Positions 46,163-55,837 of a DNA stretch of 64,000 bases are shown piece after piece. The DNA comes from Hyphomicrobiales bacterium (GTDB lineage: Bacteria > Pseudomonadota > Alphaproteobacteria > Rhizobiales > Rhizobiaceae), in contig UCEZ01000014.1 in NCBI GenBank assembly GCA_900471525.1, positions 124,979 through 188,978 on the forward strand, read 5' to 3'. The position numbers and the translations under genes are program-made. How positions within the stretch are numbered: the first letter of the stretch is position 1; every line of letters begins with the position of its first letter. Below the pieces are notes generated by a model. The model was not told the DNA's origin and searched no databases. It saw only the letters and a list, made by a program, of their open reading frames with translations.

Positions 46163-47209
46163 CTATTGGCCAAGTGCTGAAAGCACTGCTGTTGTGATTG
46201 CGTCTGTTTTGTCCTTGCCGGGGATGGCGCCGATGCCGCGCGCCGTCGTCTCTTCGATTGCAGCCATCACGTTTTCGGCGGCGGTTTTCTCGCCAAGGTG
46301 ATCGAGCATCATCGCACCCGACCATATGGCGGCGATCGGGTTGGCAATGCCGAGATGGGCAATGTCTGGCGCCGAGCCATGGACGGGTTCGAACATGGAC
46401 GGCGCGGTGCGGTCAGGATTGATATTGGCGGACGCTGCGAAACCCAGCCCGCCCTGGATGGCGGCGCCAAGGTCAGTGAGGATATCGCCGAACAGATTGG
46501 AGGCGACCACGACGTCCAGGCTTTCCGGGGCCATGACCATGCGCGCCGCCATCGCGTCGATATGGTAGCTCGTCACCTCCACATCTGGATACTCCCGCGC
46601 AAGCGCCTGGGTGATTTCATCCCAGAACACCATCGAGTATTTCTGCGCATTGGATTTTGTCACGGAAGCGAGCTTGCCGCGCCGGGTGCGAGCCTGTTCG
46701 AAGCCAAAGCGCAGGATGCGCTCCACGCCCTTGCGGGTGAAGATCGACGTCTCGACCGCCACTTCATTGTCGGCGCCCTGATGGACGCGGCCGCCGGCGC
46801 CGGAATATTCACCCTCGGTGTTTTCGCGGATACAGAGAATGTCGAAAACGTCCGCCTTCAGCGGGCCCTGAACGCCCGGCAGCAGCCTGTGCGGGCGGAT
46901 ATTGGCATATTGGACGAAGGCCTTGCGGATGGGCAGGAGCAACCCGTGCAGCGAGACCGAGTCCGGAACTTTCGCCGGCCATCCGACCGCGCCGAGGAGG
47001 ATGGCATCAAAGGATTTCAGTATCTCGATACCGTCGGCCGGCATCATGCTGCCACGCTGGAGAAAGTAGTCGCAGGACCAAGGGTAGCCGGTGCCTGCCA
47101 AGGCGAACCCGTTTGTCCGGGCAGCCTTTTCCAGGACAGCCCAGGCCGCATCGGTGACATCGCGGCCGATACCGTCTCCTGGCAGAAGGGCGATCTTGTA
47201 GATCTTCAT
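46163..47209 (-). CDS. Tartrate dehydrogenase-like / isopropylmalate dehydrogenase-family decarboxylating enzyme
   Basis: The 348-residue NAD- and Mn-dependent beta-decarboxylating dehydrogenase has IALLPGDGIG, FDAILLGAVGWP, ILCIRENTEGEYSGAGGR (substrate-binding arginine and tyrosine), the catalytic lysine in ASVTKSNAQKY, the metal aspartates in SNLFGDILTDLGAAI, and the nucleotide motif FEPVHGSAPDIAHLGIANP. The GEYSGAGGR motif favours the tartrate/D-malate dehydrogenase group over LeuB. GAGGA precedes the ATG. It lies between the aldehyde dehydrogenase and gabD genes with gaps of about ten bases. Confidence 0.87.
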   Translation of the reverse strand: MKIYKIALLPGDGIGRDVTDAAWAVLEKAARTNGFALAGTGYPWSCDYFLQRGSMMPADGIEILKSFDAILLGAVGWPAKVPDSVSLHGLLLPIRKAFVQYANIRPHRLLPGVQGPLKADVFDILCIRENTEGEYSGAGGRVHQGADNEVAVETSIFTRKGVERILRFGFEQARTRRGKLASVTKSNAQKYSMVFWDEITQALAREYPDVEVTSYHIDAMAARMVMAPESLDVVVASNLFGDILTDLGAAIQGGLGFAASANINPDRTAPSMFEPVHGSAPDIAHLGIANPIAAIWSGAMMLDHLGEKTAAENVMAAIEETTARGIGAIPGKDKTDAITTAVLSALGQ

Positions 47210-47218
47210 GGTCAGTCC

Positions 47219-48682
47219 TCAGAGGCTGATGAGCACGCTCTTGCTCTTGCGGTTGGCGAGATAGGCTTCGCGTCCGAGGTCCTTGCCGATGCCGGATTGC
47301 TTGTAGCCCCCGGTCGGCAGGATATGGTCGCGCGAACGGCCGTAGCGATTGACCCAGACCGTGCCGGCCTGCAGACGCCGTGTCAGGCGGATGGCTCGGG
47401 AAAGATCGCGGGTGAAGAGGCCGGCTGCCAGCCCGTAGGTCAGGTGGTCGGCAAGGGACAACGCCTCTTCCTCATCCTCGAACGTCTGGATGGTCAGCAC
47501 CGGGCCGAAGATTTCCTCAAGCACGGCGGGCGACGTTGCCGTCACACCGGAGATCAGCGTCGGCGCGTAGAAGTAGCCTTCACGGTCGAGGCGCTTGCCA
47601 CCCGTAAGGCATTCGGCGCCGCCTTCGATGGTGGCGCGGATGATGCTGTCCATGCGGCCGAGCTGCCGCTCGGAGATGATTGGCGGATAGTCAGTGGTTT
47701 CGTCCCAGGTGGGGCCGGGGCGGACGGTCGCCAGCCTGACAATGATGGCTTCTGCCAAGGCATCCGCCACCTTCGCCTCAACGATGAGGCGCGATCCGGC
47801 CACGCAGGCCTGTCCGGCGTTGGAAAAGATGCTCGTGGCAATAGCTCCGGCGGCCAGATCAAGGTCGGCGTCGGCAAAAACGAGTTGAGGGCTCTTGCCG
47901 CCGAGCTCAAGCGTCATCGGTTTGACGCCGGTCCGGGCTATATTGGCCATGATGGCCGAGCCCGCGCTGGTCGAACCGGTGAAGCTCACCTTGGCAATTC
48001 CCGGATGACCTGTGATCGCGTTGCCGGTGATCGCCCCATCACCCAGAACGATGTTGATAAGACCCGCCGGCAAACCGGCACGCACCGCCAGCTCGGCGAG
48101 ATAGAGCGTCGAAAAAGGCGTCATCTCGGAGGGTTTCAGCACGACTGCATTGCCGGCGGCGAGTGCGGGGCCGAGCTTCCACCCGGCCATAGAGAGCGGA
48201 AAATTCCAGGGCGTAATCGCGCCGACCACGCCATAGGCCTCGGTCATGATCATGCCGAGGCTGCCGTCATCGGTCGGCACGAGGTCGCTGCCTTCCTTGT
48301 CTGCAAACTCCGCGAAAAACCGAATTTGTTCCGCGGTCACTGCAATGTCGCCGGCGATCAGGTGTCCGACAGGGCGTGTGGAACCAACGGCCTCCAATCT
48401 GGCAAGAGTGATAGCCTCCTGTTCGATCAGATCGGCCCAGCGCTGCATCGCCTTGGTGCGCTCGCGTGGCCGTATCGCCGCCCAGCTGCTCTCTTTCAAA
48501 GTTTTTTTCGCCGTATCGACGGCCTGGTCGACGATATCCGCATCGGCAACCGGGCAATCCCAATAAGCCTTTGCGTCAGACGGACGTTCGATCGGCAACT
48601 GGCCCGGGGCCTCGATCAGTCGGCCACCAATGAAGTGCCCCTTCGGCAGTGAAAGCGAATCTGGGTCGAAGCTGAGGGTCAT
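47219..48682 (-). CDS. Aldehyde dehydrogenase, PuuC-like
   Basis: The 487-residue enzyme has TPWNFPLSMAGWKLGPALA at 157-175, the cofactor lysine in VVLKPSEMTP, FTGSTSAGS, catalytic Glu259 in LELGGKSP and Cys293 in GQACVAGSR. The C-terminal part, WVNRYG...TGGYKQSGIGKDLG, groups it with broad amine-derived aldehyde dehydrogenases such as PuuC. AAGGA precedes the ATG. It is first of a unit with the tartrate dehydrogenase-like enzyme and GabD. It could oxidise the aldehyde made by the PuuB-like oxidase. Confidence 0.88.
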   Translation of the reverse strand: MTLSFDPDSLSLPKGHFIGGRLIEAPGQLPIERPSDAKAYWDCPVADADIVDQAVDTAKKTLKESSWAAIRPRERTKAMQRWADLIEQEAITLARLEAVGSTRPVGHLIAGDIAVTAEQIRFFAEFADKEGSDLVPTDDGSLGMIMTEAYGVVGAITPWNFPLSMAGWKLGPALAAGNAVVLKPSEMTPFSTLYLAELAVRAGLPAGLINIVLGDGAITGNAITGHPGIAKVSFTGSTSAGSAIMANIARTGVKPMTLELGGKSPQLVFADADLDLAAGAIATSIFSNAGQACVAGSRLIVEAKVADALAEAIIVRLATVRPGPTWDETTDYPPIISERQLGRMDSIIRATIEGGAECLTGGKRLDREGYFYAPTLISGVTATSPAVLEEIFGPVLTIQTFEDEEEALSLADHLTYGLAAGLFTRDLSRAIRLTRRLQAGTVWVNRYGRSRDHILPTGGYKQSGIGKDLGREAYLANRKSKSVLISL

Positions 48683-48842
48683 GGCATATCCTTGCGGTGG
48701 GTTTGCACAAGATTAGCTTCGGATCTCCGGCATCATGCGTCGACTGGCCCCTGCACACGGACGAAAACGCCGTTTTACCAAGCCCTACCAGCTGAATCTT
48801 CGGGGCAGCAGCGCGACAGTTGTTGGAGAGTTACAAAGAAGC

Positions 48843-48874
48843 GGCGGCAAGACGCATGAGCATGCGCAGCCGCC
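48843..48874 (-). terminator. Hairpin terminator after the cupin gene
   Basis: An outer stem GGCGGC/GCCGCC encloses an inner GCATG/CATGC stem. On the minus strand it is followed by GCTTCTTTG. It lies 42 bases after the cupin stop. A repeated GTTACAAAGA flanks the hairpin on both sides. Confidence 0.5.
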
Positions 48875-48915
48875 GGAGGTTACAAAGAGAGCGAGGGGGC
48901 AGCCCGAGGATCGTG

Positions 48916-49269
48916 TCACATGATGGTGACGTAGATCTTGCGGACTGTCTCAATGGTTTTCCAGACACCGGTAAAGCCGGGCTTCATGACGAAGCTTTCC
49001 CCCGCCTTGTAGATCGTCGGCTCCCCATCGTCGGGCGTGATCTCGACGATGCCGGACAGGATGTGGCAGAACTCAAACGTCTCCCCCTTGATCGAACGCG
49101 TCTCGCCTGGCGTCGCTTCCCAGATGCCAGTGTGGATCATCTCGCCGCGGGTTACGTCCTGCGGCCAGGTTTTGAAGGACGGGTCGCCGCTGATGAGGCG
49201 TTCCGGCAAGGGCTTCGATTCCCGCGGCGAGGCGGTAGGATTGGTGTCGATTGTTTTCAGCAGAGTCAT
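48916..49269 (-). CDS. Cupin-domain protein (DUF861 type)
   Basis: The 117-residue protein is a single cupin: GIWEATPGETRSIKGETFEFCHILSGIVEITPDDG (first cupin motif with the Glu and His ligands) and YKAGESFVMKPGFTGVWKTIE (second). It resembles cupin_3 / EutQ-like proteins near amine-catabolic genes. The ATG at 49269 follows GAAAGG. It lies 28 bases after the hydroxyacid dehydrogenase stop. Metal-dependent isomerase or sensor functions are both possible. Confidence 0.83.
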   Translation of the reverse strand: MTLLKTIDTNPTASPRESKPLPERLISGDPSFKTWPQDVTRGEMIHTGIWEATPGETRSIKGETFEFCHILSGIVEITPDDGEPTIYKAGESFVMKPGFTGVWKTIETVRKIYVTIM

Positions 49270-49297
49270 GAAGAGCCTTTCTTGGTTGGTCGTCAGA

Positions 49298-50221
49298 TCA
49301 GTAGCCGCGCGTCCGATTGACCAGGCCGATCGGATCGAGACCTGCGCGGTGGCGGTTGATGTTGTCGATGACAGCGCTTGCTGCCGTTTCCGCCTGGGTG
49401 ACGCTCGCCACATGCGGGGTGAGGATGATCTTCCGGTGCGACCAGAAGACATGGCCGGGAGGTAACGGTTCAGGGTCTGTTACGTCGATCACAGCGCCGG
49501 ACAGGTGACCCCGGTCGAGTGCGTCGAGCAGCGCTTCGTGATCAAGCTGGGGACCGCGGCCGGTGTGGATGAGACTGGCGCCGACCGGCAGCATGGCGAA
49601 CAAATCCGAATTCAGGATGCCGCGCGTTTCCTCCGTCAATGGCAGGAGACAGACCAGAATATCGACATCCCTCAGAAAATCATGCAACCCGTCCTGTCCG
49701 CTATAAGTGGCCACGCCTTCGATCTCGCGCCGGCTGCGGCTCCAGCCGGACAAGCCAAATCCAAAAGGCTTCAGGCGATCGAGTACGGCGCTGCCCAGTG
49801 CGCCCAGGCCGAGAACGCCGACTGTCCGGTCGGCTGCCTGTGCCTGCGGAATGCCTTGCCATTCCTGCTTTCTCTGTTGGAAGAGATAGGCCGGAAGATT
49901 GCGGTGCAGCGCCAGCACGGCTAACGTCACATATTCCTGCATCATGCGGATGATCCCATCCTCGACCATGCGCACCAGCTTCACTCCCTCCGGCAGGCGG
50001 TCGATCTGAAATTGATCGACACCGGCACCGATCGAAAAGACGATCTCCAGATTTCCGTATCGGCCGAGGTCCGCGGGCGCCGTCCAGGTGATCAGATAAC
50101 GCACGTCGTGAGGTTCGACGGCTGCCGGGTCCATGGAAAAGGGAAGGTCCGGAAGCTCACGGGCGCAAGCTTCCTGGAAAATACGGCCTCGTTCGGCGTC
50201 GGAATTGAATAGCAAAGTCAT
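49298..50221 (-). CDS. D-2-hydroxyacid dehydrogenase (glyoxylate/hydroxypyruvate reductase A-like)
   Basis: The 307-residue NAD(P)-dependent enzyme has the nucleotide-binding motif [13 protein letters not shown]. Catalytic residues lie in [11 protein letters not shown] (Arg), [11 protein letters not shown] (Glu) and [10 protein letters not shown] (His). Its N-terminal domain is short, as in GhrA. It would reduce glyoxylate or hydroxypyruvate, or oxidise a D-2-hydroxy acid. It lies between the ArgE-like and cupin genes. Confidence 0.88.
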   Translation of the reverse strand: MTLLFNSDAERGRIFQEACARELPDLPFSMDPAAVEPHDVRYLITWTAPADLGRYGNLEIVFSIGAGVDQFQIDRLPEGVKLVRMVEDGIIRMMQEYVTLAVLALHRNLPAYLFQQRKQEWQGIPQAQAADRTVGVLGLGALGSAVLDRLKPFGFGLSGWSRSRREIEGVATYSGQDGLHDFLRDVDILVCLLPLTEETRGILNSDLFAMLPVGASLIHTGRGPQLDHEALLDALDRGHLSGAVIDVTDPEPLPPGHVFWSHRKIILTPHVASVTQAETAASAVIDNINRHRAGLDPIGLVNRTRGY

Positions 50222-50279
50222 CAGTATTCTCTCGTTTGGTCGCCTGTTGCATCCGCGCCTGTCGCGGTGTGCGCCCTCT

Positions 50280-51404
50280 TCACTTGGAAAGCCTCGCGCC
50301 GAGTGTTTCGATCATGGACTGGCAGGCGATCAACTCGTCCACGAGAATGAACTCGTCCGGCCGGTGCGCGCGTGAGATATCGCCCGGACCACAGATGATC
50401 GCGTCGATGCCGGCCTCCTGATAGAGACCGGCTTCCGTTCCGTAGCTAACCGCCGCAAGCGGCTCCTGCCCCGTCAACTCCCTGAGCAGTTGCGCGAGTG
50501 GTGCATCGTTCGCAAGCGACAAGGCTGGATAGGCGCTCATCAGATCCCAGTTCACCTGCAGCCCCCGGCTTCGCAGGCTCTCGGCCTTTTCTCTGATCGG
50601 GGCGAGCAGGGCAGAGGGACAAACGCCGGCAATAGCGCGCGCCTCAAATTCGGCGCTGCACAGATCGGGAATGATGTTGACCGCCTGTCCGCCCTTGACC
50701 GTACCGACCTGGAGGGAGGAGTAAGGAGGGTCGAACGCCGGATCGAAAGGACCAAGTGCAAGACGTCCGGCTGCTGCTACTGCATCCGTCAGCACCTCCG
50801 CCATGGCGTGGATGGCATTCAAGCCTTGATCGGGTCGCGAGGAATGGCCCGACCGGCCTCGGATTTCAACGCGCGCTGCCGCCTTGCCTTTATGCGCGCA
50901 GATCGCGCGCATGTTGCTCGGTTCGCCGATAATCGCGCCTTCGGGCTTAGCGCAGAGTTCGGGAAGACGCTTGATCAAATGCGGCACGCCGCGGCAGCCC
51001 GCCTCCTCGTCGTACGAAAAGGCAAAATGGATCGGTTGCGAAAGCTGTCTTGATGCGAGTTCCGGCAAGGCGGCGAGTGTTGCTGCAAGAAAGCCCTTCA
51101 TGTCCGAGGCGCCGCGACCGTAGAGACGACCATCCTGCGCGCGCAACTCGAAGGGATCCGACGACCATTCCGGTTCGTTGGCCGGCACCACGTCCATGTG
51201 GCCCGAAAGGACATAGCCGGGGACGTTCTTCGGACCAATGGTTGCGAAGAGGTTCGAGCGGTCGCCTTCCGGCCCCGGAAGGACAGTCACGTCCTGATTG
51301 AAACGCGCGACATAATCGCGAATCCATTCGACGATGGCGCCGTTCGCCTGGCTGACGACGGAAGGAAAAGCCACCAGATGTTCGAGAATTTCAACGGCCT
51401 GCAT
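50280..51404 (-). CDS. argE: Acetylornithine deacetylase (ArgE)-like M20 amidohydrolase
   Basis: The 374-residue zinc enzyme has the M20 metal motifs [10 protein letters not shown] (His, Asp), [29 protein letters not shown] (catalytic Glu, metal Glu) and a late [16 protein letters not shown] with the last histidine. It hydrolyses N-acetyl-ornithine or a related N-acylated amino acid. The dimerisation region [16 protein letters not shown] is intact. It is the first gene of a unit with the hydroxyacid dehydrogenase and cupin. In this catabolic setting a different N-acyl substrate is possible. Confidence 0.87.
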   Translation of the reverse strand: MQAVEILEHLVAFPSVVSQANGAIVEWIRDYVARFNQDVTVLPGPEGDRSNLFATIGPKNVPGYVLSGHMDVVPANEPEWSSDPFELRAQDGRLYGRGASDMKGFLAATLAALPELASRQLSQPIHFAFSYDEEAGCRGVPHLIKRLPELCAKPEGAIIGEPSNMRAICAHKGKAAARVEIRGRSGHSSRPDQGLNAIHAMAEVLTDAVAAAGRLALGPFDPAFDPPYSSLQVGTVKGGQAVNIIPDLCSAEFEARAIAGVCPSALLAPIREKAESLRSRGLQVNWDLMSAYPALSLANDAPLAQLLRELTGQEPLAAVSYGTEAGLYQEAGIDAIICGPGDISRAHRPDEFILVDELIACQSMIETLGARLSK

Positions 51405-51600
51405 TACATGAACCTGAACTTGAGGGCTTCTCTGAGCATTGGTATGTCTCCTGCCAGGAATTGGCAGGTGGAGTTGGATCCAAAGCTTAGTCGCGTGCTG
51501 CGGGATTGCGTGCCGAAAGCGCGCCCATTTTCAGTGTATTGTTCCGAAAGGCAGGCGGTCTGGAGCAATTCCTATCGGTCATTTCGCTTTACATTCTATT

Positions 51601-51621
51601 CGCAATGTTACTCACATTGCG
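51601..51621. promoter_or_regulatory. Inverted repeat in the argE-like/GNAT intergenic region
   Basis: Perfect 8-base arms CGCAATGT and ACATTGCG are separated by TACTC. The repeat lies 54 bases before the chosen start of the GNAT gene at 51676 and about 200 bases from the divergent ArgE-like gene. The size and spacing suit a dimeric regulator's operator. The binding protein is unknown. Confidence 0.45.
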
Positions 51622-51675
51622 GGATGCGGTTTAGCCGCGTTTGAAGAGCAAACAGCAAGTTTGAGGGTGCCGAGG

Positions 51676-52566
51676 GTGACATCCAGGTCTCTGGTGATCG
51701 ATTCCATACAGATGACGATCGCCGATATTGGCGAGGCAGAGGTCGATCAACTGCATGCCTTGTCCATCGGGGTGGGTTGGCCTCATCGGGCAGAGGATTG
51801 GCAATTCTTGCGCCATGTCGGAAAAGGTGTCGTAGCCATGGACGACATCGGCCGCGTGCTGGGTTCTGCCATGTGGTTCCCCCACGCGGACAAGTTTGCC
51901 ACCATAGGAATGGTGATTACCTCCCCACGCCTGCAGGCCAATGGAACCGGGCAATGGCTAATGCATCACGCCTTTACACATCTGGACGGGCGCAACTTGC
52001 GTCTCAACGCGACCCGGGCAGCGCGGCGATTGTATCGTTCCCTTGGGTTCGTTGCGGAAAAAACCGTCTATCAATGCCAGGGAGAGGCCATCGCGCCTGA
52101 CACGCCACCCTTTGCACCCGACGAAACAATTTTAAGGGAAATCTGCCGGGGCGATCTACCATCTTTGGGTAAGCTCGATCAGGAGGCCTATGGTGTCGAC
52201 CGAACGCCGCTTCTCGCAGAGTTGCTGTCTCATTCCAAGGGTTTGGGCCTCTTTCGGAACGACCGGATCAAGGCATTTTCCCTGTGCAGACCCTTCGGTC
52301 GGGGGCATTTAATCGGTCCCGTAGTCGCCAGTAGCGACCGTCATGCGATTGCGGTTATCCGACCTCACGTCGCCGAACATGCTGGTCGCTTCCTTCGTCT
52401 TGATACCAGCCAGAACGGCGGTCTTTTCTCCCAATTCGTTGACCGATCCGGCATGTCTGTATTCGATACCGTCACGACGATGAGGCTCGGTGAACTGCCG
52501 ATTCCCGCCGAGGGTCGCGATGACGGTCCGAGGATCTACGCGCTGGCGAGCCAAGCGCTGGGTTAA
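51676..52566 (+). CDS. GNAT-family N-acetyltransferase, paralogue of the one at 41503
   Basis: The protein of about 296 residues has the same two-domain layout as the product at 41503: GWPHRAEDWQF, ANGTGQWLMHHAF in the place of the acetyl-CoA loop, LYRSLGFVAEKTVYQCQGE, and the second-domain landmark FGRGHLIGPVVASS. The acetyl-CoA loop lacks the usual arginine-rich Q/R-x-x-G-x-G/A form (LQANGTGQW), so cofactor binding may be weaker. The GTG at 51676 has GAGGG upstream; the ATG at 51712 is an alternative with no ribosome site. It is divergent from the ArgE-like unit. Confidence 0.78.
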   Translation: MTSRSLVIDSIQMTIADIGEAEVDQLHALSIGVGWPHRAEDWQFLRHVGKGVVAMDDIGRVLGSAMWFPHADKFATIGMVITSPRLQANGTGQWLMHHAFTHLDGRNLRLNATRAARRLYRSLGFVAEKTVYQCQGEAIAPDTPPFAPDETILREICRGDLPSLGKLDQEAYGVDRTPLLAELLSHSKGLGLFRNDRIKAFSLCRPFGRGHLIGPVVASSDRHAIAVIRPHVAEHAGRFLRLDTSQNGGLFSQFVDRSGMSVFDTVTTMRLGELPIPAEGRDDGPRIYALASQALG

Positions 52567-52852
52567 GTTGACGGAGTTTCCTTGGCGTCGATCGACCGTG
52601 CATCCGGGCGGTAGGAACGAGCCTTTAGACCATCTCATCCGAGCATTCCGCCAAGTGCCATCAAGGTGCCAGCAGACTATACGCTTTCGACATACATCTT
52701 TCGGCTTAGCTCTCTTGGATATCGGGCACTCCAATCGATCCAATGCGCAGGGGTATGAGCCATTCGATCATATGGACGGGTGCGGAAATATGCTGCTGAA
52801 GTGATCCTCGCCATTCGAGAAAGATTGTTGTTCGCCTCGATGACGCTGTCCA

Positions 52853-54301
52853 ATGGCCAAACAGGTTGGAGTGCAACGGGTCATGAGAGTTTCGGCCAGA
52901 TTGCATGTCAATTCGCCCCGTTCCCGTCTCTTGACGAACGGGCCTGGCCGTTCTGTTTCGACCCCCCTGGAAGGGGGCTTGCCAGCGACAGTGCAGCGAA
53001 AGCCGCTTCCGTGGCTTGTCGTCGCCTTTTTGATTTGCGTGTTCATTCCGTGGCTATGGACGATAGGACCGCTGCTGCTGCTTCCATACCGCCTGGTACT
53101 GCTTGTCGGTTTTCTGCCTTGCATGTTCCTGTGGCTTGCTGGAAAGGCAGGCAAGATCCGGGCACCCGATGTCCTGATCCTTCTTTATTGCCTGTGGTGT
53201 ACCATCAGCCTCTTTGTCGTGCATGGCGCACAGACCGGCCTTCAATCCGGCGGCATAATCGTCGTGGAAACCGCCGGGGCATATTTTTTCGGACGATGTT
53301 TCATTCGCGGTCCGGAACAGTTTTACGCCATGACGCGGCTCCTGTTCGTGATCGTCGCCATCATGCTTCCGTTTGCGCTGTTGGAGGCCGTGACGAACAC
53401 CAATATTATACTGGGATTGTTCTCAAAGGTTTTCCCCACGCATGTCGAAGCCGTCAAGGAGGCCCGATGGGGATTGCGGCGGGTGCAGGGCGTCTTTGAG
53501 CATCCAATCCTCTTCGGCGTGTCCTGTGGCGCCATCCTCGCGCTTGTGCACATGGTGCTCGGTGGGGGTAAATCTGCTGCGAAACGATGGTCTGCTACTC
53601 TCGTCGTGTTTACCGCGGCTTTCCTGTCTCTGTCCTCCGGACCGATCACTGCGCTTCTCGCCCAGGTATCACTTGTTTTCTGGAACTGGCTGCTGGCCAA
53701 CGATGCCAGGCGCTGGCGGTATTTGTGGACAATTGCCCTGTCGTTTTACACTTTCATTGCCGTTGCATCCAACCAGTCGGTTTTTGAATTTCTGCTCACC
53801 AATTTTTCCTTCGAGCCGGCGTCGGCATATTACCGTGTCATCATATGGCGGTTCGGATCCGACTCCGCGCTGAACCATCCCTTTTTTGGCGTTGGCTTCG
53901 GCAGATGGGACCGGCCTTCGTGGATGCCTCCCAGCATCGATATGTTCTGGCTCTATCACGCAATATTGTTTGGCATCCCGGCAGCCGTCTTCATGATGGG
54001 CGGGTTCCTGACCATCTATATGTCCATCGCGTTCCGAAAGGAAACTGACGAACAACGCCTGCGCTATCGGACCGCTTACCTGATCGTGATGACGGGGTAT
54101 TTTCTTGTCGGATGGACGGTCCACTTCTGGAATGCGACCTATGTACTTTTCCTGTTCCTTCTCGGTAGCGGCAGTTGGCTTCTTGATGGCGGGGCAAACC
54201 CGGGACCCTCTAGGCAGAGGGCGCTCGACCGGCCTTCGCGCCCACGCGTGAGCGCGAAGGCGGTGACGCCGCGCGCCGTATTGCCGCCGAAAAGACGATG
54301 A
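52853..54301 (+). CDS. O-antigen ligase / exopolysaccharide polymerase-like membrane protein
   Basis: The 482-residue protein has a basic N-terminal tail of about 50 residues, then ten or more hydrophobic segments. The Wzy/O-antigen ligase landmarks are visible in the long periplasmic loop: FEHPILFG, then YYRVIIWRFGSDSALNHPFFGVGFGRW with the conserved arginine and histidine. The tail is basic and proline-rich. It resembles the ExoQ/WaaL superfamily, which joins polysaccharide units in the inner membrane. The start is uncertain (ATG at 52853 or 52883). It converges on a type I secretion operon, consistent with a cell-surface locus. Confidence 0.8.
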   Translation: MAKQVGVQRVMRVSARLHVNSPRSRLLTNGPGRSVSTPLEGGLPATVQRKPLPWLVVAFLICVFIPWLWTIGPLLLLPYRLVLLVGFLPCMFLWLAGKAGKIRAPDVLILLYCLWCTISLFVVHGAQTGLQSGGIIVVETAGAYFFGRCFIRGPEQFYAMTRLLFVIVAIMLPFALLEAVTNTNIILGLFSKVFPTHVEAVKEARWGLRRVQGVFEHPILFGVSCGAILALVHMVLGGGKSAAKRWSATLVVFTAAFLSLSSGPITALLAQVSLVFWNWLLANDARRWRYLWTIALSFYTFIAVASNQSVFEFLLTNFSFEPASAYYRVIIWRFGSDSALNHPFFGVGFGRWDRPSWMPPSIDMFWLYHAILFGIPAAVFMMGGFLTIYMSIAFRKETDEQRLRYRTAYLIVMTGYFLVGWTVHFWNATYVLFLFLLGSGSWLLDGGANPGPSRQRALDRPSRPRVSAKAVTPRAVLPPKRR

Positions 54302-54427
54302 ATTGCCAAATGGCGGTTTTCAGCGAATAGCCGGTTCGTTCGAAGAAATTGCATTCACGCCGTCGACCGGACGTTTCGATCGCCCGGGGAAGCCAAGAAT
54401 GGCCGATAAGATATATCGGTGCAGTTC

Positions 54428-55837
54428 TCACGGTTCGCGGATAGCGACGTCCAGGCCACGCAGGAGTGGATAAAGGAAGTAGGAAATCACGGTTCGACGT
54501 CCTACCTTGATCTCGGCGGACACCGTCATTCCGGGCAGGAGCCTTATAGGCTCCTTGGAGGCACCTAACCGGGGATCGGCAATCAAAATGCGCGCCTTGA
54601 AGAACGGAACTGTGGGCTGGCCAGCCGCCATACCCTCTTGGGTAGGGGTGAATGCGTCACGACTGATGGTCCTCAGCGTGCCGGAAGCAGTGCCATATTT
54701 CTGGAAAGGATAGGCATCGAACTTGATCCTCGCCTCCTCGTTGACTGCGACGCGACCGATATCGCTCGAGCCGATCGAGACCTCCGCTTCCAGCGGTACA
54801 TTGAGCGGCACCAGCGTGACAACCGGCTCCGCCTCGCGCACCACCGAGCCGATGGAACGCTGTGCGAGATCCAGGACGACCGCATCGGCGGGGGCCGTAA
54901 GCGTGACCATGTTGCGGCGCAATTCCATCTTCTTCAACTCTTCGCCGGCCGTGTCGCGCTGGTTGCGCAGTTCGACGAGTTGCTCCATCGATGCGCGCCG
55001 GAAGTCTTCGATGAAGGCTTGCCGATCGGCGGTCAGCTTCGCGAGGGAATGCTCGGCTTCAGCTGCCTTGCCACGCAGCGCCGAGATGTCTGAGTCGACA
55101 TCGAGGCGTGCATCGCGCGAACCAAGGAAAGCCACGAGAGAGCCAGTGTCGTTCTTGAAAAGTGTCTGGCGCGCGTTTTCTATCAGGATCAGGTTTTCGC
55201 GCCGGCTGGTGAGCACCGTCTCCTGATCCTTGCCCGCCGCAATTGCAGCCGCCTGACCTGCAATCTGTTGCCCGAAATTCTGAAGCTGGGCCACGTAGAA
55301 GGCGCGGCGTTGTTCAAAGAGCCGCACCTGCAGCAACTCGTCCGAAGAGTTGCCGGCCAGCTTCGTGTAGTCGGTGCCGTCAAGCTCTGCTTCAATCCGT
55401 TTCACCTGCGCGTCAAGCGCTACGAATTTCGCGTGTTGTTGATCGACGTCCGATTGGCTGAACGTGGCATCGAGCGTGGCAAGTGTCTGTCCGGCGCGAA
55501 CCTCCTGGCCGACGGTGACATTGATCGTGCGGACAATCGAGGTTTCGAGCGGTTGAACGACGATGGTGGGTTGAGTCGTGATCAGCTTGCCCTGAGCAAT
55601 GACGACCTCGTCGATCTTGGAGACCGAGGCCCAGAAAACGGCGATGCCGATGAGGGCCGTCACCCCATAGAGCGTCAAGCGGGCGATCTTCGGAGGCACG
55701 CGCTCTTCCAACTCCACCGCGTCCGACTGGAACTCGGCGATGACGGGCGGCAAAACGTGTTTTACGATCAGTGCGGTCCCGGGCTTTGTTATCGGAACGG
55801 GCAGATTTTTGTGAACATTTTCCGGACGAGCGTTCAT
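54428..55837 (-). CDS. Type I secretion membrane-fusion protein (HlyD/PrsE family)
   Basis: The 469-residue periplasmic adaptor has one N-terminal transmembrane helix (LTLYGVTALIGIAVFWASV). A lipoyl half-motif follows (VVQPLETSIVRTINVTVGQEVRAGQTLATLDATFSQ), then a long coiled-coil hairpin (about 110-280) and the C-terminal barrel VVTLVPLNVPLEAEVSIGSSDIGRV. It ends near the membrane (RRTVISYFLYPLLRGL). The ATG at 55837 overlaps the stop of the ABC exporter gene (ATGA). An outer-membrane TolC-type partner is not encoded in the window. Confidence 0.92.
   Translation of the reverse strand: MNARPENVHKNLPVPITKPGTALIVKHVLPPVIAEFQSDAVELEERVPPKIARLTLYGVTALIGIAVFWASVSKIDEVVIAQGKLITTQPTIVVQPLETSIVRTINVTVGQEVRAGQTLATLDATFSQSDVDQQHAKFVALDAQVKRIEAELDGTDYTKLAGNSSDELLQVRLFEQRRAFYVAQLQNFGQQIAGQAAAIAAGKDQETVLTSRRENLILIENARQTLFKNDTGSLVAFLGSRDARLDVDSDISALRGKAAEAEHSLAKLTADRQAFIEDFRRASMEQLVELRNQRDTAGEELKKMELRRNMVTLTAPADAVVLDLAQRSIGSVVREAEPVVTLVPLNVPLEAEVSIGSSDIGRVAVNEEARIKFDAYPFQKYGTASGTLRTISRDAFTPTQEGMAAGQPTVPFFKARILIADPRLGASKEPIRLLPGMTVSAEIKVGRRTVISYFLYPLLRGLDVAIREP

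Noticed and set aside
46298..48652. 784-codon plus-strand open frame
   Set aside because: It is antisense to the tartrate dehydrogenase-like and aldehyde dehydrogenase genes, which have full motif sets. The long frame is a by-product of GC-rich codon bias.
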